DNA of 32,518 nucleotides from Candidatus Methylomirabilis tolerans (GCA_019912425.1 JAIOIU010000126.1:1-32518), one strand, 5' to 3'. Positions 23,255 to 31,423 are shown, counted from the stretch's first letter. Program-made: numbers and translations. Notes: generated by a model from the sequence alone, not told the origin.

Positions 23255-24577
23255 GGTAACCAGCTTATCGAGACGATCAAATCCATCATCCTGGACTTTC
23301 AGGACACTCCGCTGGAGACCGGAGTACCCCGACGTTTGCGCATCGAAACGCTTCACGGTAAGGCTACCGTCTGCATTGGGGTGCGGCGGAGCGGGAAGTC
23401 AACGTACATGTTCCAGGTGATCCAGCGGCTATTAGAGGGCGGAGTCTCCCGACAGAACATCCTGTACCTGAACTGTTTTGACGACCGCATCCACACCCTG
23501 CAGCAGGACAACCTTGGTCTGATCACCGAGGCCTACTACTCCCTCTACCCGGAGAAAAAAAACACTGAGACGGTCTACTGCTTTTTCGACGAGATTCAGG
23601 CCATCCCCGGTTGGGAGCGCTTCATCGACCGCTTGATGCGTACGGAACAATGCGAGGTCTTCCTCACGGGCTCGTCGGCCAAGATGCTCTCGAAGGAGAT
23701 TGCCACGCAGATGCGCGGGCGGGCTCTCTCATGGGAGATGTTCCCGTTCTCGTTCAGAGAATTCCTGGACTACAAAGGCATCGAGAGCGAGGGCGCGCTG
23801 TCGACCAAGAAACGGTTCCTCGTTCAGAAGGCATTTGAGGCATACTGGGAGACCGGTGGCTTCCCCGAGGTCGCCGGTCTTGGTCGGAACCTGCGGATCA
23901 AGACCCATCAGGAATATTTTCACACCATCCTTTTTCGAGATCTGGTCGAGCGCCACGACGTGTCACATCCGAAAGCGGTAACCGATCTGGCGCACTGGCT
24001 GGTGGATAACACGGCGTCGTTGTACTCCGTCAACAGTCTCACGGGCTATCTCAAATCACTGGGCCACAAGGCCCCGAAGTCCGCGGTGTCGGATTACCTG
24101 GAATGGTTTGAGGACGCCTACGTTCTGTTCACCGTGCGTATCTTCGACCCGTCGCTCGCACGCAGGAACGCCAATCCGAAAAAGATCTACTGTATCGATC
24201 ATGCCCTGGTCACGTCGGTGTCCTCAGGAATGCTGGTCAACTCCGGTCATCTCCTTGAGAACCTGGTCTTTACAGCCCTTCGGAGTCTTTATCCAGAGCT
24301 CTACTACTATAAGACGAGGACCGGGCGGGAGGTCGACTTCATCGTCCCGATGCGTGGTCTGCCGCAGATGTTGGTCCAGGCATGCGAGTCTCTGGCCAAC
24401 CCGCAGACACGAAAACGAGAAACAGCGGCGTTGGGCGAAGCGATGGCGGAGCTAAAGCTCACAACAGGAACCATCGTGACCCGGAGCGGGCATGAGCGAA
24501 TCGAGGTGGACGGTGGAACCATCGAGGTCGTTCCGGCATGGCGATTCCTCCTTGACCTACCGGAATCAACGGGATAG
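23246..24577 (+). CDS. AAA-type ATPase with DUF4143 C-terminal domain
   Basis: A 443-residue ATP-binding protein. Walker A is GVRRSGKST (residues 45-53), Walker B is YCFFDEIQ (D115, E116), and the sensor segment FLTGSSA is at about 139-145. An arginine-containing MRGRALSWEMFPFSFREFL follows, as is standard for the AAA_14 group. The C-terminal DUF4143 part has LLENLVFTALRSLYP and GREVDFIVP, a pattern like PD-(D/E)XK nuclease cores. Biological roles of the family are poorly known; many copies behave like mobile or selfish accessory genes. The start overlaps the second operator-like repeat. It stands alone with its own promoter and ends before a DUF2784 gene on the same strand. Confidence 0.88.
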   Translation: MTSGNQLIETIKSIILDFQDTPLETGVPRRLRIETLHGKATVCIGVRRSGKSTYMFQVIQRLLEGGVSRQNILYLNCFDDRIHTLQQDNLGLITEAYYSLYPEKKNTETVYCFFDEIQAIPGWERFIDRLMRTEQCEVFLTGSSAKMLSKEIATQMRGRALSWEMFPFSFREFLDYKGIESEGALSTKKRFLVQKAFEAYWETGGFPEVAGLGRNLRIKTHQEYFHTILFRDLVERHDVSHPKAVTDLAHWLVDNTASLYSVNSLTGYLKSLGHKAPKSAVSDYLEWFEDAYVLFTVRIFDPSLARRNANPKKIYCIDHALVTSVSSGMLVNSGHLLENLVFTALRSLYPELYYYKTRTGREVDFIVPMRGLPQMLVQACESLANPQTRKRETAALGEAMAELKLTTGTIVTRSGHERIEVDGGTIEVVPAWRFLLDLPESTG

Positions 24578-24706
24578 CCATAGATATTGGCTCGTTGGTA
24601 ATTTCTTGCGAAGCGCCGGATAAAGTTATAGGATTCGGCTCAACTGCAAATATCAATAGTTGAACAGTTGCCGCTCGAGCCCCCGCAATCCAAGGGCGAA
24701 CCGGAA

Positions 24707-25078
24707 ATGCTGTACCTATTGCTGGCAGATCTTCTGGTCCTGCTGCACTTGACCTTCGTCGTCTTTGTCGTCCTGGGCATCCTCTTGGTACTGCGTTGGC
24801 CACGGCTGGCTTGGGTCCACCTTCCAAGCGCGCTCTGGGGCGCGCTCATCGAGTTTGCCGGGTGGGTCTGCCCGCTTACCCCCCTCGAAAATCGGTTCCG
24901 GCAACTGGGTGGTGATGCGGGCTACTCTGGCGACTTCGTGGAGCACTATCTGCTGCCGATCCTGTATCCGCAAGCCCTGACACGACAGACGCAGATAGCG
25001 CTTGGAATGCTGGTGCTCATCCTCAACGCAACGGGGTACGTCATCCTATGGCGTCGTCACACAAGCGGACCCGGCTAA
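24707..25078 (+). CDS. DUF2784 membrane protein
   Basis: A 123-residue protein with about three to four membrane segments (about 5-30, 35-55, 97-116). Conserved features fit DUF2784: an N-terminal LLADLLVLLHLTFVVFVVLG, then HLPSALWGALIEFAGWVCPL and the TPLENRFRQ..GxxGYSGDFVEHYL segment. The frame is open upstream to a TTG at 24668, but ATG 24707 follows AAGGG and gives the family length. The function of the family is unknown. No operon partner is evident: 129 bases separate it from the ATPase gene. Confidence 0.85.
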   Translation: MLYLLLADLLVLLHLTFVVFVVLGILLVLRWPRLAWVHLPSALWGALIEFAGWVCPLTPLENRFRQLGGDAGYSGDFVEHYLLPILYPQALTRQTQIALGMLVLILNATGYVILWRRHTSGPG

Positions 25079-25367
25079 CTGGCGCTTGACCATACCGCTC
25101 ATGGAGTTCGTATCTGCTGCCGATGAAGAAGATGAAGGAGTCAGTGAGGTACCATATGGAGAAGGTGCAGACGGACAGTTGCAAGAGCGGCGATTGGACA
25201 CTTCATCTTGGGCGCGGTTTCCCGTGCGACCTAAAGGCCTGTCCGACAGTGTCAAGGTGAGCTACACAAGTGGGTCCCGAGTGCCCCCGCTGCAGGCTAT
25301 GGGAGCTGAGCCGCAACGCATAATCCTTGCAACCGCCTCCCGACCCAACCCTCGAAGTCACGTACTC
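25079..25367. other. Gap of about 290 bases with no convincing gene
   Basis: No recognised gene. The best candidate is a 34-codon cysteine-containing frame, ATG 25156 to TGA 25258-25260, with GAGG just upstream. The same frame continues past the TGA for 20 codons containing ECPRC, to TAA 25321-25323. Neither part resembles a family I know. A longer frame covering 25002-25436 has no domain-like composition and overlaps the DUF2784 gene. Confidence 0.4.
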
Positions 25368-25646
25368 TTACTGCAAGTCTTTGTGACGGCGCAAGCGCGC
25401 CTCCTCCTCCGCTTTGGCTTCCTGGCGGCGCCTTGATGCCTTGCGAATCGGGACCATGATCCCAATGAGTACGCCGGCAGGAATCGTAAGAAGTAAGGTC
25501 AAGCTCATGAGATTCACTGGCGGCGCAGCATCTCCCTCAGATGCGATCATCCAGATCGGTCCAAGAACAAATGCTCCGACGAGACCGACGATGAATCCCC
25601 CGGACATCCCCACGATCGCTCCCACAAGGCATCTTCGGACAAGCAT
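25368..25646 (-). CDS. Small two-helix membrane protein, unknown function
   Basis: A 92-residue protein with two hydrophobic helices (about 7-35 and 45-67) and a strongly charged C-terminal tail (RKASRRRQEAKAEEEARLRR), likely helical or coiled and cytoplasmic. On the - strand GAGAGGG lies about a dozen bases before the ATG, which supports translation. Composition is clearly protein-like. It is not similar to a family I can name. It lies downstream of ctaB on the same strand, 168 bases away with a hairpin between, so it is probably a separate transcript. Confidence 0.6.
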   Translation of the reverse strand: MLVRRCLVGAIVGMSGGFIVGLVGAFVLGPIWMIASEGDAAPPVNLMSLTLLLTIPAGVLIGIMVPIRKASRRRQEAKAEEEARLRRHKDLQ

Positions 25647-25717
25647 GACGTCATTACCCTCTCTAGAGTTTCATATCTTCGCGGTCACTTCATGTTGCTG
25701 AAATCAGTTCGACCGAT

Positions 25718-25742
25718 GGAATACCTGCTCGCGGGGTATTCC
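25718..25742. terminator. 8-bp hairpin downstream of ctaB
   Basis: GGAATACC (25718-25725) pairs perfectly with GGTATTCC (25735-25742) over a nine-base loop. It stands about 70 bases after the ctaB stop on the - strand, where a terminator is expected. No T-run follows on either strand, so intrinsic termination is doubtful. Confidence 0.4.
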
Positions 25743-25814
25743 GTAGCCTCTGTCGCGGTGACCCACTGAATCGCTGCCGGGAAGGAACACGGGCACTCAC
25801 CGAGCCTGCGGCAA

Positions 25815-26720
25815 TTAGAACGGCACCCGGTCCAGCACCATCAGCAACAGCAGTGCCGGAAGGTGCACCAGCGACACGAGCAACAGTCGCCTTACGTCTG
25901 TTGTCGATCGCCACAGGGTAAAGGCATACGCGCACCCAAGCACGCCAATGCCCAGCGTCAGCGCACCCAGGAAATAGACTGGGCCGGCAAACCCGATAAG
26001 GGTCGGCAGCAGACTGACGACAAGTAAGACCAGGCAGTCGAAGACAATCTGACGTCCTGCAATGTTATCACCCGGATCGATCACAGGCAGGAGTCGAATC
26101 CCTGCTCGCGCATAATCGTCCTTGTACAGCATGGCGATTGCTCGCGTATGAGGAAGCTGCCACAGAAACATGATCGCGAACAGCACCCAAGCCTCGATCC
26201 CGAGCCTTCCTGTGGCCGCCGCCCAGCCGATCACCGGCGGCAGCGCCCCCGGCACGGCTCCCACAACCGTACAGAAGGCGGTCCTGCGCTTCAGCGGCGT
26301 GTAGAGAAACAGATAACTTCCCACAATAACGATGGCCACCACACTACTCAGAGTATTGACCGAAATGGCCAGATACAGCAGGCCCGCGACCGCGATCGAC
26401 ACTCCGAACAGGAGCGCTTCCACAGGCTGCAGCCGACCAGCCGGCAACGGCCGGAGCCGTGTACGCACCATTCGCGCGTCCGTGTCCCGTTCGAGGAACT
26501 GATTCAGCGCGAGCGTTCCACCCGCAGCAAGTGCCGTCCCGACCAGCACATGCAGCAGTGTCGCGTAGTCCGGCGTACTGCGAAGGCCCAGGTAAAAGCC
26601 TACGAAAGTAGTCAGTAGCACCATGGTGAGAATGCCCGGCTTCATCAGTAATACAAAATCCGCCACTCGCCTGTATGTGCGCGTGAACTCGGCGCCTACT
26701 GTTTCAGATGTCAGCATCAT
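25815..26720 (-). CDS. ctaB: Protoheme IX farnesyltransferase (heme O synthase)
   Basis: A 301-residue UbiA-superfamily prenyltransferase that adds farnesyl to heme b to make heme O, the first step to heme A. About nine membrane helices. The first prenyl-diphosphate/Mg site is NQFLERDTDARMVRTRLRPL (residues 73-92) and the second conserved loop is YKDDYARAGIRLLPV. The open frame continues 160 codons upstream to 27200, but that part is antisense-like noise inside ctaA. ATG 26718-26720 overlaps the ctaA stop (ATGA), fixing the start and showing coupling. Product and neighbour together supply heme A to the oxidase at 18608-21925. Confidence 0.95.
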   Translation of the reverse strand: MMLTSETVGAEFTRTYRRVADFVLLMKPGILTMVLLTTFVGFYLGLRSTPDYATLLHVLVGTALAAGGTLALNQFLERDTDARMVRTRLRPLPAGRLQPVEALLFGVSIAVAGLLYLAISVNTLSSVVAIVIVGSYLFLYTPLKRRTAFCTVVGAVPGALPPVIGWAAATGRLGIEAWVLFAIMFLWQLPHTRAIAMLYKDDYARAGIRLLPVIDPGDNIAGRQIVFDCLVLLVVSLLPTLIGFAGPVYFLGALTLGIGVLGCAYAFTLWRSTTDVRRLLLVSLVHLPALLLLMVLDRVPF

Positions 26721-27688
26721 GCGCGCACCCGCTCGTCGAGTAATCCCTGGCCGGTAACAGCCTCTGATGACGTGAGCAACCGATAGACTCGAAGCGTCAG
26801 CACGATACAGACTGCCAGCATCAGCGCACCCGTGATTCTGTGAGTGGTTGGAAGCGCCAACCGAATAAAGGCCGCGTAGGGGATTTCGATGGAGGTAAAA
26901 CGATTCACATACGACCCGAGGCCCAACAAAAGCTGTAACACCAACAGGCCGACAAGTAGGGTGACAGGCCGCACGAACTTCACCTGATCCGAGTAATGTC
27001 CCAGGATCCGTCTTGCGAGACACCACACGTGGATACTGACAAGGGCAGCACAAAACAGATGGGCTTGAAACCAATCGCCGATATGCGTCAGCATGCCTCC
27101 AAAGAAGATCTGAAGGTACACCGCGCCGGTTGTCAGGAGGCAAAGCCGCTTGACCGCTCCGACATCCGCCATGACAACCCTCCCGGGCCTGTGTTCCCAC
27201 TCGTACGAGGTCACCACCACCACACTCGTAATGAGGGCGAAGAAGGCTTGGGCAAGCAGGCTATGGATGAGTGCGAGTTCGCTCCCGGCTGATATCAGGA
27301 TCACTCGAAGACCGCCGAGCACCCCCTGGACGATCACCGCGCCGACGGCAGCAACGCCGAGTGACCGAGCCGATCTTCCCGACTCCTTCACCCAGAGCAC
27401 AATGGCCAATGCCAGGGTGAGCAGACCCACGATGGATCCGATCAGCCGATGACTGTGTTCGTAAAAGACGCCCCCCACCATGTGTGACCATGGGTAGAGG
27501 AACATGTTATACCCGAACGTGGTCGGCCAGTCCGGCACCGCCAGCCCCGCCCCGGTATTCGTGACCAGACCGCCGACGAAGATCAACACCAACGTTGACG
27601 CCGCGGTCACCAGGGCGAATCGATGTGGCCACGAGCTGGAGTCTCGCGCGTCGGTATCGGGCATTGACCTCTCGCTATCATTCGACAT
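26717..27688 (-). CDS. ctaA: Heme A synthase (CtaA/Cox15)
   Basis: A 323-residue membrane enzyme that oxidises the C8 methyl of heme O to the formyl of heme A. It has eight membrane helices in two four-helix halves. Candidate heme ligands are the histidines in YEHSHRLIGS (78, 80), IHSLLAQAFF (142), VSIHVWCLARR (220) and TTHRITGALM (283). The conserved loop is TNTGAGLAVPDWPTTFG (43-59). No cysteine pair is present in the first extracellular loop. AAGG precedes the ATG by about seven bases. The gene is transcribed away from the YVTN propeller gene and ends overlapping ctaB. Confidence 0.95.
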   Translation of the reverse strand: MSNDSERSMPDTDARDSSSWPHRFALVTAASTLVLIFVGGLVTNTGAGLAVPDWPTTFGYNMFLYPWSHMVGGVFYEHSHRLIGSIVGLLTLALAIVLWVKESGRSARSLGVAAVGAVIVQGVLGGLRVILISAGSELALIHSLLAQAFFALITSVVVVTSYEWEHRPGRVVMADVGAVKRLCLLTTGAVYLQIFFGGMLTHIGDWFQAHLFCAALVSIHVWCLARRILGHYSDQVKFVRPVTLLVGLLVLQLLLGLGSYVNRFTSIEIPYAAFIRLALPTTHRITGALMLAVCIVLTLRVYRLLTSSEAVTGQGLLDERVRA

Positions 27689-27697
27689 AGACTACCT

Positions 27698-27726
27698 TAT
27701 CTAGCTGAGCTACAGAACGAAGTCAA
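27698..27726 (-). promoter_or_regulatory. Possible promoter of ctaA-ctaB
   Basis: On the - strand TTGACT (27726-27721), a 17-base spacer and TAGATA (27703-27698). The -35 is good and the -10 weak. The start of transcription would lie only a few bases before the ctaA ATG, so the mRNA would be nearly leaderless. The 95-base divergent gap is shared with the propeller gene. Confidence 0.35.
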
Positions 27727-27783
27727 TCGTAAAATCCGCACCCGGGAACAGCAGTGGAAAGTTATCATAGCGATAGCCTTTCG

Positions 27784-28740
27784 ATGAACCGCTGGGCAGT
27801 CAGTAAGACTCTCCTCACTATCCTCACGGTATTCCTTTGGGTGCAGACCGCCTCAGGGGCTGAGGTCTGGGCGACCAATCAATTGTCGAACACCATCAGC
27901 ATCATCGATAGTGAGGCGCTTGCAGTGCTCACCACAATCCCTTCCGGCGGGAAGGAGCCCCACAATATCACCTTCAGCCCAAACGGAAAAGAGGCGTGGG
28001 TGACCCACGTCGGTTCCAATACAATCAGCATTATTAATACAACAACGCGGGAGGTGACAACCACACTTCCTGCGGGAACCCGGACCCATGCTATAACTTT
28101 CAGTCCAAATGGCAAGCTGGCCTACATCACCAACCCCGGTTCGAACGATCTTTGGATCATCGATGTGTTGACCAGAAAGGTGATTGAACGGATTTCAGTT
28201 GGGAAAGCCCCGCAGATGGTCGTCTTCTCCCGTGACGGAACACGGGCGTTTGTCTCGCTCAGCGGGGATGAAGAGGTGTGGGTCCTCGATGCGGCCACAC
28301 ACAAGACTCTTGCCACCATCCTGACCGGAAAAGATGCGATGGGTCTCGGCCTCAGCAACGACGGGCAGTATCTGTATGTCACAACAGGGGGAGAAAGCAG
28401 GGTTGTCGTGATCGATACGACCTCTTTGAAAGAGGTCAGATCAATCGAGACTGAATTCGATACCCATGGACTGGCTGTCTCACCGGATGGTCTGTATGTG
28501 TACGTGGCCAACAGGGGCTCCAATACCCTGTCGGTGATCGAGGCCAGGACGAATGCCGTAATCCGTTCCATCCCTACCGGTAAGAGTCCGGATATGTTGA
28601 CCCTCTCCCCCACTGGCCGGCAGATGTATGTGACAAATCGAGGCGATGATAGCATCTCGGTCATCGATATCGTCACAGCACAGGTCATGGCCGTCATTTC
28701 GGTCGGGCGAGCCCCTCATGGCATCGCCTTTCGTCCTTAG
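27784..28740 (+). CDS. Exported seven-bladed YVTN beta-propeller protein
   Basis: A 318-residue periplasmic or surface protein. A signal peptide (MNRWAVSKTLLTILTVFLWV) ends near SGA/EVW. Seven repeats of about 42 residues follow, each with a YVTN-like strand: VWATNQ, AWVTHV, AYITNP, AFVSLS, LYVTTG, VYVANR and MYVTNR, usually followed by SNTISIID-type strands. This is a closed seven-bladed propeller. GTG 27754 is a possible earlier start but would put an acidic stretch before the signal peptide, so ATG 27784 is preferred. Members often accompany periplasmic redox enzymes; here it heads a run of five exported proteins. No cofactor motif is visible, and its role is inferred from context. Confidence 0.88.
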   Translation: MNRWAVSKTLLTILTVFLWVQTASGAEVWATNQLSNTISIIDSEALAVLTTIPSGGKEPHNITFSPNGKEAWVTHVGSNTISIINTTTREVTTTLPAGTRTHAITFSPNGKLAYITNPGSNDLWIIDVLTRKVIERISVGKAPQMVVFSRDGTRAFVSLSGDEEVWVLDAATHKTLATILTGKDAMGLGLSNDGQYLYVTTGGESRVVVIDTTSLKEVRSIETEFDTHGLAVSPDGLYVYVANRGSNTLSVIEARTNAVIRSIPTGKSPDMLTLSPTGRQMYVTNRGDDSISVIDIVTAQVMAVISVGRAPHGIAFRP

Positions 28741-28795
28741 CCCTGAAAGCGTTTCTCATGACTGGTGGTACTCTGAAGCGACATCCCGAAATCGC

Positions 28796-28822
28796 TTGAC
28801 AAACACTGTTTGAACCTTTAAT
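28796..28822 (+). promoter_or_regulatory. Possible promoter of the cupredoxin-like gene and those after it
   Basis: Perfect TTGACA at 28796-28801 and TTTAAT at 28817-28822 (five of six), spacer 15 bases, shorter than ideal. It lies in the 111-base gap before ATG 28852. It would give a leader of about 20 bases that contains the AAGGAGG ribosome site. Confidence 0.4.
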
Positions 28823-28851
28823 TTTTGTTCCACTAACAAGGAGGGCGACGC

Positions 28852-29577
28852 ATGCGACGTTTTGGAATATTGCTCTGTGTTGTTGCTTCCGCTATTGTCC
28901 TCACTGCTCTCACGCCCACAGCCTATTCCTATCAGGAAATCACAGTCAGCGATGGTGGAACGATCAAAGGGAGGGTGGTGTATCAGGGGTCACCTCCGTC
29001 GATGAAGACGATTATTCCCACAAAGGACCAGGAGGTCTGTGGGAACATCCGCGAGGAACCCCAGATCATCCTGGGCGAGGATCGCAGCCTTCAGGATGCA
29101 GTAGTGTTCCTGAAAGCGGTCGAGAGCGGCAAAGTCTGGGCGCAGTCCGCAAAAACACCCGAACTGACCAATCGGAAATGCGACTTCGTGCCGCATGTTC
29201 AGGTGGTACCGGTTGGATCGGATCTCGAGATCATCAGTGATGACCCTGTCCTGCATGCCACGCACGGATTCCTGGGAAAACGAACCGTCTTTAGCGTGAC
29301 ATTGCCGAACCAGGGCGATCGAGTCACACGACCCCTCAAGAAATCCGGGGTTGTCCGGGTGGAGTGCGATGCGCATGGCTGGATGCTTGGGTGGATCTAT
29401 GTCGCCGACAACCCCTACTATGGAATTACTGGTAAAGACGGCATGTTCACAATTACAGATGTTCCGCCCGGTGCCTACACCCTCGTTGTCTGGCAAGCGT
29501 ACACCGGATTTACTGAAACTCCGGTCATCGTAAAGGCAAAGGAGGTGGTTTCAGTCAGTATCGAGGTGAAGAAATAG
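28852..29577 (+). CDS. Exported cupredoxin-like protein with regulatory-like C-terminal domain
   Basis: A 241-residue exported protein. Signal peptide residues 1-26 (cleavage near AYS/YQE). ATG 28852 sits seven bases after a perfect AAGGAGG. The middle part resembles a blue-copper fold: H135 in SDDPVLHATHG and the C172-H175-M178 triad in ECDAHGWMLG give the His-Cys-His-Met set of a type 1 copper site. A further CDFVPH segment is at 110-115. The last 60 residues (YYGITGKDGMFTITDVPPGAYTLVVWQ) match the carboxypeptidase regulatory-like beta-sandwich. The expected role is periplasmic electron transfer or copper binding. Copper binding is inferred from spacing only. Confidence 0.75.
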   Translation: MRRFGILLCVVASAIVLTALTPTAYSYQEITVSDGGTIKGRVVYQGSPPSMKTIIPTKDQEVCGNIREEPQIILGEDRSLQDAVVFLKAVESGKVWAQSAKTPELTNRKCDFVPHVQVVPVGSDLEIISDDPVLHATHGFLGKRTVFSVTLPNQGDRVTRPLKKSGVVRVECDAHGWMLGWIYVADNPYYGITGKDGMFTITDVPPGAYTLVVWQAYTGFTETPVIVKAKEVVSVSIEVKK

Positions 29578-29623
29578 GCGGCATCGGAACCTATGCGTCT
29601 CACGCATGAAGGAGGTTCGCGCA

Positions 29624-30856
29624 ATGGATGATTATAGCCGTGATCGTGACCGACTCAAACTCCTGAGATCGAAGGCAAGACGCTCGTGGCGGCAAAAGAT
29701 CGGCGCTTCTGCAGAGACCGAGAGCCATCGCCGTGAGATGGATCGAGTGTTACGGCAGCCCGGTGAACATCCTGACAGGACCATGGAACTCACCCGCCGC
29801 ATGTTCCTTCATAAATCGTTACTTGCCGGTGCCGCCGCCGGCGTCGCCTCAGCGGGATGGTTTCCGTGGCTGAATACCCTCGATTTGGCCTTCGGCGCCG
29901 AAGCCTTCAAATTCGTCTGGGTCTCGGACTCCCACCTATACCCAAAAACGCTCAACACTCGTTTTGTCGATAAGGTGACCCGCGCGATGAAAGAAGTCCA
30001 AGCCATGTCGCCGCCTGCTGATTTTCTGATCTATGGAGGTGATTTGGCGCAGCTCGGGGACCCGGTCGAGTTGGACCTCGGGGCCGAAATCCTCAAAGAG
30101 GTGACCATCAAAAAGGTCTTCATCCCCGGAGAGCACGACTGGTACCTCGATATGGGAATGAAGTGGGAGAAGCTCTTTGGCAACTCCTCCTGGACCTTCG
30201 ACCACAAAGGGGTCCGCTTTATCGGACTCGATACCGTCAGCCGCGGTCCGGACTATTGGACAGCCAAGAAGATGACCCCCAAAGAGCGGATGGGTCATAT
30301 GGCGACACTTGATGGGAGTGTAGCCGGCTCCTGGGCCGGTGTCGGTCGCGATCAGCTCTTATGGCTATCCACCACCCTATCCAACTGGCCAAAGAATAGA
30401 CCGGTCGTCATCTTCAGCCATAACCCGTTGTACGAATACTACCCACCGTGGAACTTCTGGGTGCGGGACTGGCGCGAGGTTCACGAAGTTCTCAAGCCGT
30501 TTACCAACGTCACGAATATTCACGGTCATACTCATCAAGTCCTCTATAACGAGATCGGTAAGATGCGTTCGATTGGAATGCTGGCCACCTCCTGGACTTG
30601 GCCGTATGCGCCTGAAGGGGTCCCGACTCTCACAAAATGTAAGGTTCGAGTCGATCCCGGGGATCCGTTCGATGGGGTCGGTTGGTCGAAGCTCACCGTG
30701 AGCGCCGCAGAAAAACTCGAGAATGACTATGTGATGTGGCGGAAGGATATCCTGGGGGAGACTCCGTGGGACTCGGGATGCGCGGATAACGCCAATCAGA
30801 TCCTGAGTCCACGACTCGCCGACCGTGAGTGGCCATACTACGGCGCATACAAGTAA
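29624..30856 (+). CDS. Tat-exported calcineurin-like metallophosphoesterase
   Basis: A 410-residue two-metal hydrolase. Metal motifs in order: D102-x-H104 (VSDSHLY), GD with D140 (YGGDLAQLGD), GEHD at 169-172, H266 (FSHNP) and GHTH at 301-304. The usual asparagine of GNHD is glutamate (E170). A twin-arginine signal, TRRMFLHKSL, with a hydrophobic core lies at about residues 57-80, preceded by an unusually long charged N-region of about 55 residues. ATG 29624 follows AAGGAGG (29609-29615) by eight bases, so the long start is well supported; ATG 29783 (MELTRRMF) is the alternative. SoxB belongs to the same superfamily, but the match is not to SoxB itself, which is longer. Substrate unknown. Confidence 0.85.
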   Translation: MDDYSRDRDRLKLLRSKARRSWRQKIGASAETESHRREMDRVLRQPGEHPDRTMELTRRMFLHKSLLAGAAAGVASAGWFPWLNTLDLAFGAEAFKFVWVSDSHLYPKTLNTRFVDKVTRAMKEVQAMSPPADFLIYGGDLAQLGDPVELDLGAEILKEVTIKKVFIPGEHDWYLDMGMKWEKLFGNSSWTFDHKGVRFIGLDTVSRGPDYWTAKKMTPKERMGHMATLDGSVAGSWAGVGRDQLLWLSTTLSNWPKNRPVVIFSHNPLYEYYPPWNFWVRDWREVHEVLKPFTNVTNIHGHTHQVLYNEIGKMRSIGMLATSWTWPYAPEGVPTLTKCKVRVDPGDPFDGVGWSKLTVSAAEKLENDYVMWRKDILGETPWDSGCADNANQILSPRLADREWPYYGAYK

Positions 30857-30892
30857 CCACTGGTTGGTCGCACATCCAAGAGGAGGACCACG

Positions 30893-31351
30893 ATGAAGCG
30901 TCTACGTAAGATGAGAACCATATTGGGTGCCTCCCTATGCCTGCTCCTCGTCGTCGCATCCGGACAGAATCCGGCATTCGCCCATAAGGCGAAGCACACG
31001 CCTGAGCAACTCAAGGCGTTCGAGCAGGCCTTCCTCGAACAGGTGAAGGTCGGTGATCTGCTTTTCCACGGTGACGGAGACACCCAGAAACGGCTTGACG
31101 TGACCCTTTCCAACACCGGGATGGCATGCGCGATGTGTCACCCATTCGCCTCAGACACCCACCCGTACACGTTTCCTAAATTTCAGGAACAAGTCAGCAA
31201 GTTTGCAACGCTGCGAGATATGATCAACTGGTGTATCGAGAAGGCGGCCGAGGGCGAGAAGATCGAGGACGATTCGGAAGCCATGAAAGCTCTGGAGACA
31301 TATATCTATTGGTCTACCCGTGGTTCGAAACTGGAGCCTGGAACACACTGA
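30893..31351 (+). CDS. Periplasmic monoheme cytochrome c, SoxA/TsdA-like
   Basis: A 152-residue exported cytochrome. Signal peptide to about AFA (residue 30). ATG 30893 follows AGGAGG by six bases. One heme-binding motif, CAMCH, lies at 79-83 in NTGMACAMCHPFASDTHPYT. Downstream, LRDMINWCIEKAAEGEKIED then ALETYIYW resembles the L..RIN.C......G....S..M.A...Y..W pattern of SoxA and TsdA heme domains, in which the cysteine (here C114) is the distal heme ligand. M110 is the other possible ligand. It is the likely electron acceptor or partner of the SoxYZ-like carrier encoded next. Confidence 0.85.
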   Translation: MKRLRKMRTILGASLCLLLVVASGQNPAFAHKAKHTPEQLKAFEQAFLEQVKVGDLLFHGDGDTQKRLDVTLSNTGMACAMCHPFASDTHPYTFPKFQEQVSKFATLRDMINWCIEKAAEGEKIEDDSEAMKALETYIYWSTRGSKLEPGTH

Positions 31352-31423
31352 TTCAGCCCACACAGTCTGGATCAGTGTTCGATAACAGACGCAGACAGCA
31401 ATACAGGCGGGGGGCTTACGTCA

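Noticed and set aside
25002-25436. 144-codon + strand frame
   Set aside because: It starts within the DUF2784 gene and overlaps the small membrane protein gene. Composition is not domain-like and no ribosome site is seen.
26721-27200. 160-codon N-terminal extension of ctaB
   Set aside because: It overlaps ctaA on the same strand in another frame and shows no domain. The ATGA overlap at 26717-26720 gives the normal start.
28122-28697. 191-codon frame on the - strand
   Set aside because: Antisense to the beta-propeller gene; it arises from the repeated blades.
29624-30856. Metallophosphoesterase as a true SoxB
   Set aside because: SoxB is longer, with a C-terminal 5'-nucleotidase domain. This protein has only the catalytic domain and a GEHD variant, so only superfamily membership is claimed.
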